This document shows positions 1-9,406 of a DNA stretch of 64,000 nt, in pieces. The notes beneath the pieces are model-generated. The model made no database searches, was not told where the DNA came from, and saw nothing but the letters and a program-made list of their open reading frames with translations. The stretch is taken from assembly GCA_028279275.1 (NCBI GenBank), contig JANQOB010000006.1:252799-316798 (forward strand), in the 5' to 3' direction. Made by a program: the position numbers and the translations under genes. The stretch comes from Gammaproteobacteria bacterium (GTDB lineage Bacteria; Pseudomonadota; Gammaproteobacteria; UBA4575). Numbering within the stretch: position 1 is the stretch's first letter; every line of letters begins with the position of its first letter.

Positions 1-314
1 ATTTGCCGTGTGAGTACTTCACTTTTATTAATATGTACATTTAGAGCTAAATTCTCTTTTGAAGCTTCACGACTAAACAACTCTTCTAACAGATCATTTG
101 TGTTTTCTATAGCTGGTTCAATATGTAGTAATAATTCATTATGGCTATTTAAAATCTGAAGCTCACTACGATCTATTTTTATGAACAAAAAATTTTTACT
201 GCGCCCTATGCTTTTATTTCTATCTCCAGGTAATAACAAAGACAATCCCTCTGCCCACCAGACGAATAATTCTTTAACGGAATGTGTAATTGAAGATAAA
301 ATAGTAACTTCCAT
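1..314 (-). CDS. gspL: GspL/PilN-like type II secretion protein, N-terminal part (runs off window)
   Basis: An open frame on the minus strand begins with ATG at 314 and stays open to the window edge, giving 104 codons. The N-terminus carries a WWAEGLSLLPGD stretch, like the RWW..GL..LLP opening of the PilN-fused GspL variant in some type II secretion systems. GspL normally couples the cytoplasmic ATPase GspE to the inner-membrane platform. It lies directly downstream of gspK with a 63-nt gap, as expected for the last part of a gspE-L operon. The membrane segment and periplasmic domain lie outside the window. Identification rests on position and a short motif, so it is moderately sure. Confidence 0.65.
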   Translation of the reverse strand, partial: MEVTILSSITHSVKELFVWWAEGLSLLLPGDRNKSIGRSKNFLFIKIDRSELQILNSHNELLLHIEPAIENTNDLLEELFSREASKENLALNVHINKSEVLTRQ

Positions 315-377
315 TTGTAGTAATTATTTTGAATACTTTTGACAAAATATAATTTAGTAGTCACTTAGAACACTAGG

Positions 378-1205
378 TCATCCTGTCTTCCACCCTAAAA
401 TTGCAAACGGCTCATACGTATTGCCTCTTTGTAATCGCACGATGCTTGTAATTGTTGTGGAGTAACCGTTTGGATCTTTTGCATTTACACGTAATGTGTA
501 AATTAGACCCCATGTCTCAGTAAGATAGTCAGTAGATACCTCTTCACTTTTATTAGAATTAACCATATTCTTAACCGCATTTTTAACGATAGATGAAGCT
601 AACGCGGTATTAACTCCAAAATCTTGAGCGTGAACAGTTATATAAGGCTTGATTTTATTAAATATCTCAGGCGTCATTCCGAGCACCAGTGATAGCTCAT
701 CAATACTATCAAATTCATCATCTTTAGATTCATATGCAAATCCATTAGCTGCATAATCCTGATCTTCAGCACCATCAATCCGCTTAAGACCATCCCGATC
801 GCGCCAATCACCTATTGTGTCCGAAATTAATGCGCTGTTTTTTTCATTTAATCCAACCGCAATGAACAATGTTTTTAGTAAATCAATTGGGGCCAAATTG
901 ATATCCACTTTCCCTGATTCATCTACTACAGATACAGTTATTTTTACATCATCTATTTCATAGCTATAGTTTGGTTTTTTTAATTTGAAACCTTGTAGTT
1001 CATCCCGATTAATTAGTTTATGCACACTCAAAAATAGAGCGCCTTCCGCCGCATGTTTAGTTTTTAAACTACCAACAGTATTGTTAGCCAGGCCCAAACT
1101 GGCACGCGCCTGATATGAAACCGAACCAGCAATCACAGCTAAAAATGCTGTAATCCATAATACGGTTATTAAAGCGAATCCCTTATATGTATGATTCACA
1201 AACAT
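378..1205 (-). CDS. gspK: Type II secretion minor pseudopilin GspK
   Basis: GspK caps the pseudopilus tip with GspI and GspJ. The predicted protein of 275 residues opens with a short leader and the type III signal sequence KGFALITVLWITAF. As usual for GspK, it lacks the Glu5 of the other pseudopilins. A large alpha domain follows, containing NLAPIDLLKTLF and GDWRDRDG. The frame stays open upstream, but I place the start at 1205 because this ATG shares one base with the gspJ stop (TAATG) and gives a normal short prepilin leader. The longer frame would add 17 residues ahead of the leader. Operon position after gspJ and before gspL supports the call. Confidence 0.9.
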   Translation of the reverse strand: MFVNHTYKGFALITVLWITAFLAVIAGSVSYQARASLGLANNTVGSLKTKHAAEGALFLSVHKLINRDELQGFKLKKPNYSYEIDDVKITVSVVDESGKVDINLAPIDLLKTLFIAVGLNEKNSALISDTIGDWRDRDGLKRIDGAEDQDYAANGFAYESKDDEFDSIDELSLVLGMTPEIFNKIKPYITVHAQDFGVNTALASSIVKNAVKNMVNSNKSEEVSTDYLTETWGLIYTLRVNAKDPNGYSTTITSIVRLQRGNTYEPFAILGWKTG

Positions 1206-1837
1206 TACGGTAAAACATAAGCTCCATATCTTGTTTCTACAATCAATGGCGGCCATTCTGCAGACCCAAGAATTGGTTCAATAGTGATAGAAACTTTTGT
1301 TGGAATTGCACTTTGATTCAACCAGCTTTCATACCAATTCAACACACCTGTTCTTTGATCTAAACCAAAGTACTCGAACCTAATGCTTTTTACATTTTTT
1401 ATTAATCTTACTTCTCTCTCACTAAAACGTACCTTACCCGAGAAATAACTATTTGCAGGTAAATACCGTACTTTTAGGCTTAAGATACCATTTTGTTTTT
1501 GTTTAAATATTTCATAAATATATAGATAATCATCTAAACCATATTGAGGAGAGCTCGCCAAAAAAATCATTTTATTGGCATCTCCACTAAAATACTTATT
1601 TCTTTTTTCACCTTCTTGAAAGGGATAGAAAACAGCCTCGCTTAATACTTTTCGCAAAAACCTATGCGTACTTGTAACATCATCTAAATTATTTTGATGT
1701 TCATCGACTTTTGCCCACACTTTATTTCCAAAGGTGAAACCGCTTACACACAATGTTATTACTACTGAAATGATCACAAGCGAAATTAGCAGTTCAAGTA
1801 AAGTCAATCCTGACTGGTGAAATATATTTTTATTCAT
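1205..1837 (-). CDS. gspJ: Type II secretion minor pseudopilin GspJ
   Basis: The protein has 210 residues and a prepilin peptidase site G/LTLLE after an eight-residue polar leader, followed by a hydrophobic helix (LLISLVIISVVITLCVSGF). Glu5 of the mature protein is present. Length and the C-terminal WPPLIVETRYG region fit the GspJ family, which forms the tip complex with GspI and GspK. Its stop overlaps the gspK start by one base, and gspI lies 21 nt upstream, so translation is probably coupled within the operon. Confidence 0.9.
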   Translation of the reverse strand: MNKNIFHQSGLTLLELLISLVIISVVITLCVSGFTFGNKVWAKVDEHQNNLDDVTSTHRFLRKVLSEAVFYPFQEGEKRNKYFSGDANKMIFLASSPQYGLDDYLYIYEIFKQKQNGILSLKVRYLPANSYFSGKVRFSEREVRLIKNVKSIRFEYFGLDQRTGVLNWYESWLNQSAIPTKVSITIEPILGSAEWPPLIVETRYGAYVLP

Positions 1838-1858
1838 ATTTAACTAGTTTATCCTTTA

Positions 1859-2251
1859 CTAGGCACTTGCTAATCGGAAGGTCATTGTCCTCAAAGAACG
1901 CATACCTTTTTTACTTTTCCAGAATACATTCAACACGATTTGATACCGCTTAACCGTTTCAATTGGATAATTTGAAGCTTCCAAAGCTTGAACCTCTAGT
2001 TTCCAACGATATCTGTCGTTATATGCGCCTTCACTAATGTTTGGCAAAGAGCCCACTCGTATGCCAATTTCAGAAAGATGGGAATCTGCATACATAGCGG
2101 CTTTAGCATAATCGTCTGCAAGACTGGAGCCTTGAAGTGCAGAAGAAAAAACTTGATAGATTACACCGAGCGAAATGGCCAGCACTGATAACGCGACCAG
2201 TGTCTCTAGTAAGGTAAATCCATTTAGGTGTCTAAATCTAATTTTATCCAT
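1859..2251 (-). CDS. gspI: Type II secretion minor pseudopilin GspI
   Basis: The protein has 130 residues. An N-terminal leader ends in G, followed by FTLLETLVALSVLAISLGVIYQ, the classical cleavage and helix motif with Glu5. The small C-terminal domain containing RYRWKLEV and a terminal RTMTFRLA matches the length and order of GspI. GspI is thought to nucleate the tip complex with GspJ and GspK. The start overlaps the end of gspH by 8 nt, which supports coupled translation. Confidence 0.9.
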   Translation of the reverse strand: MDKIRFRHLNGFTLLETLVALSVLAISLGVIYQVFSSALQGSSLADDYAKAAMYADSHLSEIGIRVGSLPNISEGAYNDRYRWKLEVQALEASNYPIETVKRYQIVLNVFWKSKKGMRSLRTMTFRLASA

Positions 2252-2720
2252 GACTTAATTCGACTTTTCCGGACAACCATTCCACAACAATACGATATAC
2301 TTTCTTACCATTTGTAATTTTTATTTCCCCGCCAGATGAACTCCCATCAGGTGCAAAATGAATTTGCAAAATATTTTTATTTACTTTTAAATCTTGTGCA
2401 GAGTACATTTGCAAGTCCAAAGATGCATCTAGAGCACGTTGGCGATTATCTCCAATGATCCAATAAATCCGTTTCTTGTTATCCAATGCAAAAGAAACCT
2501 CTTTACGTTTAGTTATTGCTGTCATTCGTGCTTGTCTTAATGTCACTAAAATATCTTGTGATGTTGCTTTTAATGTCGTACCGGATGAAAGTAGACTATA
2601 GACAGTTCCTGAAATCGCAGTAATACTAACTGCTATAACGAGTGTTATTAATAACTCAATTAATGTAAATCCAGAAGAAGGCCTAACTGCAATATGTGAT
2701 GTTATTTGCAATGCTTTCAT
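2244..2720 (-). CDS. gspH: Type II secretion minor pseudopilin GspH
   Basis: The protein has 158 residues. A 16-residue leader, longer than that of its neighbours, precedes G/FTLIELLITLVIAVSITAISG with the conserved Glu5. The GspH-type domain follows with QARMTAITKRKEVSFALD and a C-terminal strand. GspH joins the GspI-J-K tip to the GspG shaft. It sits directly downstream of gspG (5 nt) and overlaps gspI. An alternative start within the leader is possible, but no other Met is present before the cleavage site. Confidence 0.88.
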   Translation of the reverse strand: MKALQITSHIAVRPSSGFTLIELLITLVIAVSITAISGTVYSLLSSGTTLKATSQDILVTLRQARMTAITKRKEVSFALDNKKRIYWIIGDNRQRALDASLDLQMYSAQDLKVNKNILQIHFAPDGSSSGGEIKITNGKKVYRIVVEWLSGKVELSHG

Positions 2721-2725
2721 TTATA

Positions 2726-3151
2726 TTAGTTCCAACTAAATACATCCTGATTTTCTTTTTCTCCACCTTCAGCACCATCCGCACCAAGGCTAAAAATTTC
2801 GTATTCAGCATTTCTACCGGGATAACGATAAAGATAATCTTTTTTCCATGGGTCTTGTGGGACAAAATTTTTACGCAAATATGGTCCATTCCAGCCATCT
2901 ACACCAGCAGGTTGTTGCACAAGTGCTTGTAAGGTTTGCTCAGTCGATGGATAACGATTGGTATCGATTTTATACATTTCTAATGCTGCAGAGAGTTCCT
3001 CAATTTGTATTTTGGCCGCTTTAGTTTTGGAGTCCCCTAAACGTTTCATAACTTGAGGTCCTACTATTCCAGCAAGTAAAGCCAATATAGCCACAACCAC
3101 CAACAATTCTATTAATGTAAATCCACGATGTATCATTTTATTTTTTTTCAT
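2726..3151 (-). CDS. gspG: Type II secretion major pseudopilin GspG
   Basis: The protein has 141 residues. The leader MKKNKMIHRG is followed by FTLIELLVVVAILALLAGIVGP, the hallmark of the major pseudopilin. Family landmarks follow: DSKTKAA, LDMYKID-like LEMYKIDTNRYPS, GWNGPYL, DPWKKDYLYRYPG, and the C-terminal SLGADGAEGGE segment whose acidic residues bind calcium. GspG polymerises into the pseudopilus that pushes folded substrates through the GspD secretin. No gspC or gspD is present in this window, so the secretin must be encoded elsewhere. Confidence 0.97.
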   Translation of the reverse strand: MKKNKMIHRGFTLIELLVVVAILALLAGIVGPQVMKRLGDSKTKAAKIQIEELSAALEMYKIDTNRYPSTEQTLQALVQQPAGVDGWNGPYLRKNFVPQDPWKKDYLYRYPGRNAEYEIFSLGADGAEGGEKENQDVFSWN

Positions 3152-3166
3152 ACTATTACTCTTAAA

Positions 3167-4387
3167 TTATGTTGCTAAGTCATTAATGCTTACCATGCCT
3201 AACAAAATAGAAACAATAATGCCTCCAATCATTACGCCCAAAAATATAATGATAACTGGCTCAAATAAATTCACTACTCTTTGCATAGCACTTGAGGTCT
3301 CTTTATCATAAATTTCAGAAACACGTTTTAGCATACTGTCTAGCTCACCTGTTTCTTCACCAACTTTAATCATTTGTAATGCTAAAGACGGAAATAAATT
3401 TGCGTTACTTAATGTTTGAAACAAACTTTTACCTTCTTTAAATTGTTCCATTGCCCGACTTATGTTTTCAAGAAATAAACTATTCGATAGATTAGCTTTA
3501 GCTATCGGAAGTGCAGATAACACTGGCACTCCATTCGACAGCAAACTGCCTAAACTACCAGTAAATTTAGCGGTTTCATGCTTTACCAATAAATCACCAA
3601 CAACTGGAAGTTTTAAAAATCTTGCATCCCAAAATGCACGATAATTTGGTGCTGTAAATAAGTGTCGTGATAATAAAATGAATGCAACCAATACAAGAAT
3701 GATAGCCCACCAATAACTGCTAACATAATCCGAAATAATAATTACTACTTTTGTAGCAATTGGTAACAATTCTTCGTTACCTTCGAACAACTCAGTGATT
3801 TTTGGAACCACAAAAGTCATGATAATAAACAATGATGCTATAGCCACTACAACCAATATCATTGGATAAATTAGCGATGAAATTAATTTATCACGCATTA
3901 TTTTAGCGTTCTCAAGATACGCATGCATACGGGATAACCCAACTTCTAAACGACCACTTGCTTCAGAGGCACGTACCATATTTACATAGTATGGGCTGAA
4001 AATTGATCTTTGTTTTTCTAATGCACTAGATAAATCATTCCCTGATTCAACTTCTTTTAACAGATCAGCTGACATAATACGAACATTCTCATGCTCCGAA
4101 AGATCTTTAAAAATACGCAAGGCATGATCAACAGGTAGTTTTGCTTTCACCAATGTTGCAAATTGTTCAGTAAAAGAAAGTAATTGGTTTGCCGTAATCG
4201 ATTTTTTAGAGACTTTGAAATAATCGCTTAATTTACTTTTTGATGTAGATTTAGATTCTTTGGCATAAATTGGGATGTATCCTGAATTTCGCAACCAATT
4301 AATAACATCGGAATGATCGCGCTCTTCACGCTGTCCTTGAAAGATTTTGCCCTCAGACGTAGTCGCTTTGTATTCAAAATTCGGCAT
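3167..4387 (-). CDS. gspF: Type II secretion inner-membrane platform protein GspF
   Basis: The 406-residue polytopic protein has two T2SSF domains, one around residues 75-200 and one around 275-400. Membrane helices are visible at LISSLIYPMILVVVAIASLFIIMTF, in the centre (WWAIILVLVAFILL), and near the C-terminus (VIIIFLGVMIGGIIVSILLGM). The N-terminal MPNFEYKA...G motif is typical. GspF is the polytopic core of the assembly platform and contacts GspE and GspL. The gene is 14 nt downstream of gspE and 15 nt upstream of gspG. Confidence 0.95.
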   Translation of the reverse strand: MPNFEYKATTSEGKIFQGQREERDHSDVINWLRNSGYIPIYAKESKSTSKSKLSDYFKVSKKSITANQLLSFTEQFATLVKAKLPVDHALRIFKDLSEHENVRIMSADLLKEVESGNDLSSALEKQRSIFSPYYVNMVRASEASGRLEVGLSRMHAYLENAKIMRDKLISSLIYPMILVVVAIASLFIIMTFVVPKITELFEGNEELLPIATKVVIIISDYVSSYWWAIILVLVAFILLSRHLFTAPNYRAFWDARFLKLPVVGDLLVKHETAKFTGSLGSLLSNGVPVLSALPIAKANLSNSLFLENISRAMEQFKEGKSLFQTLSNANLFPSLALQMIKVGEETGELDSMLKRVSEIYDKETSSAMQRVVNLFEPVIIIFLGVMIGGIIVSILLGMVSINDLAT

Positions 4388-4401
4388 GATTGTTAAGCGG
4401 T

Positions 4402-6099
4402 TTATGCATCCTGTGTAACACGGAGTATTTCTTCCAATGAAGTAATTCCTTGTGCAACTTTTTGTAATCCATCTTGATACATTGTTTTCATGCCTTGCTG
4501 AAAAGCAAAGTTTTCAATCGTAGTGGCATCCGCGTGTGCAAGAATCAACTTTCGGATTTCATCAGTTATAATCAGCAATTCAAGAATACAAATTCGGCCA
4601 CTGTATCCGGTATGATGACAAGCATCACAACCATTGCCGGCCACATACATATGTTCAGCAGTCATATCTGAATCTATCTCATCTTTGATTTTCGCAGGTA
4701 TTTCGGCTTTAGTTTTACATTCATCACATAAAACGCGTACCAGCCGTTGAGCAACAACTGCATTCAGCGTAGAAGTTAATAAGTAATCTTCTACGCCCAT
4801 TTCCATTAAACGCGTAATGCTGCTTGCAGAATCATTTGTATGTAGCGTCGACAAAACCAAATGACCTGTTAATGCAGATTGCACACAAATTTCTGCTGTT
4901 TCCAAGTCACGCATTTCACCAACCATAATCACATCCGGATCTTGTCGCACAATGGAGCGCAATGCATTAGCAAACGTTAAGCCAATGCTCGCCTTGGCTT
5001 GAATTTGATTTATTCCTTCAAGTTGGTATTCAACAGGATCTTCAACAGTAATGATTTTACGGTGTGGTTTATTCAATAAACTAAGTGCAGTATAAAGAGT
5101 CGTTGTTTTACCACTGCCTGTTGGGCCGGTAAGCAAAATCATGCCATGCGGCTGACTCAACGCGTTTACAAATTTGTCATGATCCTCCTGCTGAAACCCT
5201 AATGCTTTAAAATCCAACACAACAGACTCTTGATTAAGCAACCTCATAACTACGCTCTCACCATGCATGGTTGGTACGGTAGAAATACGCATGTCGTAAT
5301 CACGACCTTGAATACGATTACGAATTCTTCCATCTTGAGGTAAGCGTCGTTCCGCGATATTTAATTTCGCCATGATTTTAATTCTAGAAATCACTGCTGC
5401 TGCAAACTGACGTGGTGGAGACTCAACCTCCTGTAATACACCATCAATGCGATAACGTACTTTTAAGTCACCTTCAAAAGGTTCAATATGAATATCAGAT
5501 GCACCCTGCTCGGCTGCACGTTGTATAATTAGATTAACTAAGCGTATAACAGGTGCTTCACTGGCTAGATCCTTTAGTTGATCTAATTCATCATCGGAAA
5601 TTTCATCAACGCTTGCTTCATCAATAATTTGATTCATCTTGCTGGAATCAAGTCCTGATATTTGATTTATCACATCATCAATATCTGACAAAGTACCGAT
5701 ACGAATTTCTATGCATTTGCCCGTAGCAATCCGTATTGCATCGACAACATTTTTATCTAAAGGATCAGCCATAGCCAAAACGATCTTGTCATCTTTTTGA
5801 TCTAAAGGAACTGAAGTATTTTCTTTTAGAAAACGAGGAGAAATTGAACCATTTAAAATCGCTTCATTTGGATATTCACTGCGTTGCACAACAGGTAATG
5901 CAAGTAGGCTACCTAATGCATTGGCAATATCTTTATCACTCACTACACCTAAACGGTTTAACATCGAAACAAAAGAAACATCTGGAGTCTCTTCTTGCAT
6001 ACGTTTAATTTTGGATAAATCAGAATCACGCAGTTTCGAACTTCGTTGCAGATAGTCCGCAATGTCCTCATTGGACAAAGTTGAAGCAATATTCGACAT
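4402..6099 (-). CDS. gspE: Type II secretion traffic ATPase GspE
   Basis: The 565-residue cytoplasmic ATPase drives pseudopilus assembly. An N-terminal GspE_N/MshEN-type domain occupies about residues 10-150. The catalytic domain has Walker A GPTGSGKT at residues 325-332, an Asp box around TVEDPVEYQL, and a Walker B region around DPDVIMVGEMRD. The tetracysteine zinc motif LCDEC...GCDACHHTG lies near the C-terminus. The separate N-terminal domain and 565-residue length fit GspE/PilB; the neighbours decide for GspE. The 185-nt gap upstream holds two inverted repeats that may set its expression apart from gspAB. Confidence 0.96.
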   Translation of the reverse strand: MSNIASTLSNEDIADYLQRSSKLRDSDLSKIKRMQEETPDVSFVSMLNRLGVVSDKDIANALGSLLALPVVQRSEYPNEAILNGSISPRFLKENTSVPLDQKDDKIVLAMADPLDKNVVDAIRIATGKCIEIRIGTLSDIDDVINQISGLDSSKMNQIIDEASVDEISDDELDQLKDLASEAPVIRLVNLIIQRAAEQGASDIHIEPFEGDLKVRYRIDGVLQEVESPPRQFAAAVISRIKIMAKLNIAERRLPQDGRIRNRIQGRDYDMRISTVPTMHGESVVMRLLNQESVVLDFKALGFQQEDHDKFVNALSQPHGMILLTGPTGSGKTTTLYTALSLLNKPHRKIITVEDPVEYQLEGINQIQAKASIGLTFANALRSIVRQDPDVIMVGEMRDLETAEICVQSALTGHLVLSTLHTNDSASSITRLMEMGVEDYLLTSTLNAVVAQRLVRVLCDECKTKAEIPAKIKDEIDSDMTAEHMYVAGNGCDACHHTGYSGRICILELLIITDEIRKLILAHADATTIENFAFQQGMKTMYQDGLQKVAQGITSLEEILRVTQDA

Positions 6100-6122
6100 G
6101 TTAGGTAAATTGAAAATTTATT

Positions 6123-6161
6123 AAACAAATAGCGTTGTTAAAAAACACACGCTATTTGTTT
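6123..6161. other. Inverted repeat in the gspB-gspE gap (13-bp arms)
   Basis: Bases 6123-6135 are an exact reverse complement of 6149-6161, with a 13-nt A-rich loop. The element ends only about 24 nt before the gspE start on the minus strand. It could be a terminator or attenuator for gspAB transcripts, or an RNA processing site. No run of U directly follows the stem in the minus direction, so a simple intrinsic terminator is not proven. Confidence 0.5.
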
Positions 6162-6179
6162 GATATTTCAGAATTATTA

Positions 6180-6215
6180 CTATTCTCGACTATGGAACCA
6201 TAGTCTTGATAATAG
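6180..6215. other. Palindrome upstream of gspE
   Basis: GACTATGG at 6188-6195 and CCATAGTC at 6198-6205 form an 8-bp perfect inverted repeat with a 2-nt centre. An outer CTATT/AATAG pair (6180-6184 with 6211-6215) extends it across an internal loop. The near-symmetric form without a U-tract fits either an operator or a second RNA hairpin ahead of gspE. Confidence 0.45.
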
Positions 6216-6284
6216 AAAATTAAATTTGTTAGGAATAATTTTAATTAATTAATATAAATCATTGAATTCTATAAATTTAAATTC

Positions 6285-7295
6285 CTAACGTACATTTAAA
6301 CGAAATAAATGGCCTTGATAATCAAATACAGCTCCATAGCGTGTTATTTCCACCAGCGCAAAATCCTGTTGTAAATACTTACCTTCTGTATACATACCTC
6401 CATTTATTCGTATTCGACGATGTTTAGGATCTTCATGAAACATATGCACTGACACATTGAAATCAGGAATTTGCTCTTGAATATCATAAGGAAGTTCACC
6501 AAAACTGGGCACTCCAGTGCTAATAGCGGTTTCATGCCTGACATGCACCTCTGTCTTTGATTGTAATATTGTTTCTTCCGTACGACTTATTTTTGAATCA
6601 ACATAGCTAGCATTTTTAACCTCAAGCAATGTGTCATCAAAATCTTCATGCAGCACATTTTGTCTATCTAAAAATTCTTCATCGTGCTGACTGTTGTCAA
6701 CTTCTGCCAAGTCAGTGTAAATAGATACAAGTTGCTGTTTTTTTGTAACATCGCTGATTTCGTTTTCAACAGCCTGTTTAATTTCATAAGGAGGTTTAGA
6801 TATTTGAGGTGTCTCTAGTGATGTGTCTACTTGTTTTTTAATTTCAGGTTCAACTCTTTCTGCTAAAATACTTTGCTTCGAATCGTCAATATTATTTACT
6901 TCTATTTCCAGATAATCATCCTCTTCATTTATTATTTTGACCGCTTTTAACTGTGACTTATGAATGTTCTTAGCTGACACCAGCTCAAAATTAGGCCTCA
7001 ATACATCAGCGTTTACAGCTTTAGAATTATTCGCATTAGTTATCTCTTTATTTGAATTATATACTTCCGATAGTTGCTGCTCATTTTGTTGATCTTTATT
7101 AATATAATAATAAGTTGCAATCCAAACTATAAATGCAGTTACAATTATCCCTAATGAAAGTAACCACCAATGCTTCCAGGAGTTCCCAACATGGTCAAAA
7201 TACGCTGCTTTATCATCAATAGACAACGATGGAAATTGTTGACCTAGGTTACGCTCTCGTTCAGCTTTTTTGATGGAGTCTAAAATAAATGACAT
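6285..7295 (-). CDS. gspB: General secretion pathway protein GspB
   Basis: The 336-residue protein opens with MSFILDSIKKAERER, the conserved cytoplasmic N-terminus of the GspB/ExeB family. One membrane helix follows (WWLLSLGIIVTAFIVWIATYYY, about residues 43-64), then a long acidic linker and the C-terminal GspB domain (FGELPYDIQEQIPDFNVSVH ... GAVFDYQGHLFRL). Such proteins act with GspA in inserting the secretin into the outer membrane across peptidoglycan. The gene follows gspA by 15 nt. Confidence 0.92.
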   Translation of the reverse strand: MSFILDSIKKAERERNLGQQFPSLSIDDKAAYFDHVGNSWKHWWLLSLGIIVTAFIVWIATYYYINKDQQNEQQLSEVYNSNKEITNANNSKAVNADVLRPNFELVSAKNIHKSQLKAVKIINEEDDYLEIEVNNIDDSKQSILAERVEPEIKKQVDTSLETPQISKPPYEIKQAVENEISDVTKKQQLVSIYTDLAEVDNSQHDEEFLDRQNVLHEDFDDTLLEVKNASYVDSKISRTEETILQSKTEVHVRHETAISTGVPSFGELPYDIQEQIPDFNVSVHMFHEDPKHRRIRINGGMYTEGKYLQQDFALVEITRYGAVFDYQGHLFRLNVR

Positions 7296-7310
7296 ATGCG
7301 CATTTTGTTT

Positions 7311-9095
7311 TTATTTAATTAAATAGGGTGTGTCAGAATTCTTATTATTAAAATACATTTGTGTTAAGGGACCTACCACACCATCAGACGATAATTTATT
7401 AGCAATCTGAAATGCACGTACCTGCTCTACAAGCTCATCGCTATATACAAAAGGGTTGGTAGATATTGGTTTACGACCTTGAAATTTAGCGAGCTTTTGT
7501 TCAATGAGCGCTACAGCTTCACCTTCATAGCCCGGATTAATATAGCGCACACCTGCTTGTAAAGGCCGCCAAAGTATTTCAAATTGACCACCCCAAATTT
7601 TTTCAACTTCAGTAATCGGTACTAAACGATAATCATCATTATTTGTGACAATTGCATAATCATCTTCAATAGAGACCAAAACGATATAGCTCGTACCAAA
7701 GCTATCATCCTTAGCTTTTAATAAGACAGGTCTATTTAGTGCAATAATATCTTGAATAGAACCCATTCCCTGATAACACTGCAATTGTTTGCTCAATGCA
7801 TGCTCACAAGGATTTGTATCTTCGCTTGTGTAATCTATTCCCCAGATTCTGAATAATTGTTTATAAGCTTTGCCATAATTTGTACGCAGCAAAGAATCAT
7901 CGAATTCTATGGGTTTAATATTTTCTTGATTGTTCGAAGTTGATGTCGTTTTCTTGAATGATTTATCTGTTACCTTATTCTTCTCAATATAATTAGCTGG
8001 TTTTTCATTGATAACTTCAGCCTCTAAAGCATTACTGACTTCAGCATTTCGCTGAACAAGTATTTCTCTTTTATGTTTCTGTGGAATTTCATTTCGAGCC
8101 TTAGCATGCTCTATAATTGTTGGTTCTTTAGTTATACTTGCTCCATTAACTTCATTTTTTATAACCTCGTTTAGAGAGGCTGGCTTGAAATTATAGTTTT
8201 GATATACAAAAACTACTGTACCTGAAATTATAACTGCAAAAATACTTGCCGCCAGAGCCTTAGGAAATATATCTATATTAGATGGCTCCCGATCGAATAC
8301 CTCTTTCGCAGATTGATCAATTACTTTTCTGGTAATTTTATGTGTAGCTAATGTATAAGCACCTAACAAAATTCTATCGCACAAAATATTAATTAGGCGT
8401 GGCACTCCTTTTGTAATTGAATAAATTTGTTCGATATTCGATTCAGTAAAAACTTTATGCGTAGCGCCAGCAATCGTTAATCGATGATTAATGTAGTAAA
8501 TTGTCTCTTTTAAATTAAGTGGCCCTATATGAAAACGTGCAGTAATACGTTGATTTACTTGTTCTAGCTCAGGTTTGGAAAGCAGTTCTTTTAATTCAGG
8601 TTGGCCAATTAAAATAATTTGCAGTAGTTTTTGTTCATTCGTTTCAAGGTTTGTTAGAGCACGGACGTGCTCTAAAGCGTCAATACTTAAATTCTGCGCC
8701 TCATCAATCACTAGAACAGTATTTCTTCCTTTTGCATGCGCTTCAATAAGATATGCATGCAGTTTTTTCACATACTCTTTAATAGATGGCTGAAATGAAG
8801 AATATGAAAGCTTTAGCTCATCACAGATTGAAGCCATCAGTTCCATGGGGGAAAACTTGGGGTTGATTACAAATGCGATATCCGTATTTTCAGGTAACTG
8901 CTCAAACATACATCGACAGATTGTGGTCTTACCTGTTCCAATATCGCCCGTTAGGCAAACAAATCCTCCTTTACGGGTTACTCCATAAATTAAATGCGCA
9001 AGTGCTTCTTCATGCTGATTACTTAAGAACAAGTATTTTGGATTCGGAGCGATCGAAAATGCAGATTCATCTATATTAAAAAAAGATCCATACAT
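7311..9095 (-). CDS. gspA: ExeA/GspA-type AAA ATPase with peptidoglycan-binding domain
   Basis: The 594-residue protein has an N-terminal ATPase with Walker A GDIGTGKTT (about residues 45-53) and Walker B VLVIDEAQNL. One membrane helix follows (ALAASIFAVIISGTVVFVYQ, about residues 275-295). The periplasmic part has a C39-like segment and a C-terminal peptidoglycan-binding domain (VEQVRAFQIANKLSSDGVVG). This is the ExeA plan: the ATPase and wall-binding protein helps the secretin multimerise in the outer membrane. It is first in the gspAB pair. Confidence 0.93.
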   Translation of the reverse strand: MYGSFFNIDESAFSIAPNPKYLFLSNQHEEALAHLIYGVTRKGGFVCLTGDIGTGKTTICRCMFEQLPENTDIAFVINPKFSPMELMASICDELKLSYSSFQPSIKEYVKKLHAYLIEAHAKGRNTVLVIDEAQNLSIDALEHVRALTNLETNEQKLLQIILIGQPELKELLSKPELEQVNQRITARFHIGPLNLKETIYYINHRLTIAGATHKVFTESNIEQIYSITKGVPRLINILCDRILLGAYTLATHKITRKVIDQSAKEVFDREPSNIDIFPKALAASIFAVIISGTVVFVYQNYNFKPASLNEVIKNEVNGASITKEPTIIEHAKARNEIPQKHKREILVQRNAEVSNALEAEVINEKPANYIEKNKVTDKSFKKTTSTSNNQENIKPIEFDDSLLRTNYGKAYKQLFRIWGIDYTSEDTNPCEHALSKQLQCYQGMGSIQDIIALNRPVLLKAKDDSFGTSYIVLVSIEDDYAIVTNNDDYRLVPITEVEKIWGGQFEILWRPLQAGVRYINPGYEGEAVALIEQKLAKFQGRKPISTNPFVYSDELVEQVRAFQIANKLSSDGVVGPLTQMYFNNKNSDTPYLIK

Positions 9096-9379
9096 ATTTT
9101 TTTATGTTCAGTATTTCCCGAAAACTTAAAATCAAGAATACAAAGAATACCCTCTTAATCTTTAAGCATATTTTTTGATCAGGTTCTTATGAGGAGCATT
9201 TATTCAACCAACTAAATGTTTGGCTCATACAACATATATGTATGAATAATATTAAATATTTATTAAATAAGTGTTGCAGATAGGATTTTAATAGGACTTC
9301 TTCAAATTCCTACATACTGGAAAATACAATATATGGGTAATGAATTTTAAGCTTTTAAGAAAGGAATACTCATTTAAAA
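9096..9379. other. AT-rich upstream region of gspA, no gene seen
   Basis: No open frame with coding character is visible on either strand. It must contain the gspAB promoter, but no convincing -35/-10 pair stands out. A palindrome TCATACA (9225-9231) / TGTATGA (9239-9245) with a 7-nt spacer lies about 130 bp upstream of the gspA start and could be an operator. Confidence 0.4.
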
Positions 9380-9406
9380 GGCAGCAAACTATAAAAGTTT
9401 GCTGCC
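9380..9406 (-). terminator. Rho-independent terminator
   Basis: The 11-bp perfect stem GGCAGCAAACT/AGTTTGCTGCC with loop TTTAT is followed on the minus strand by TTTTAAATG. It would terminate transcripts coming from the cytochrome gene or from the putative RNA upstream of it. Confidence 0.75.

Noticed and set aside
2683..2932. Open frames on both strands at the gspH-gspG boundary
   Set aside because: They overlap the well supported gspH and gspG genes in other frames and encode low-complexity hydrophobic sequence.
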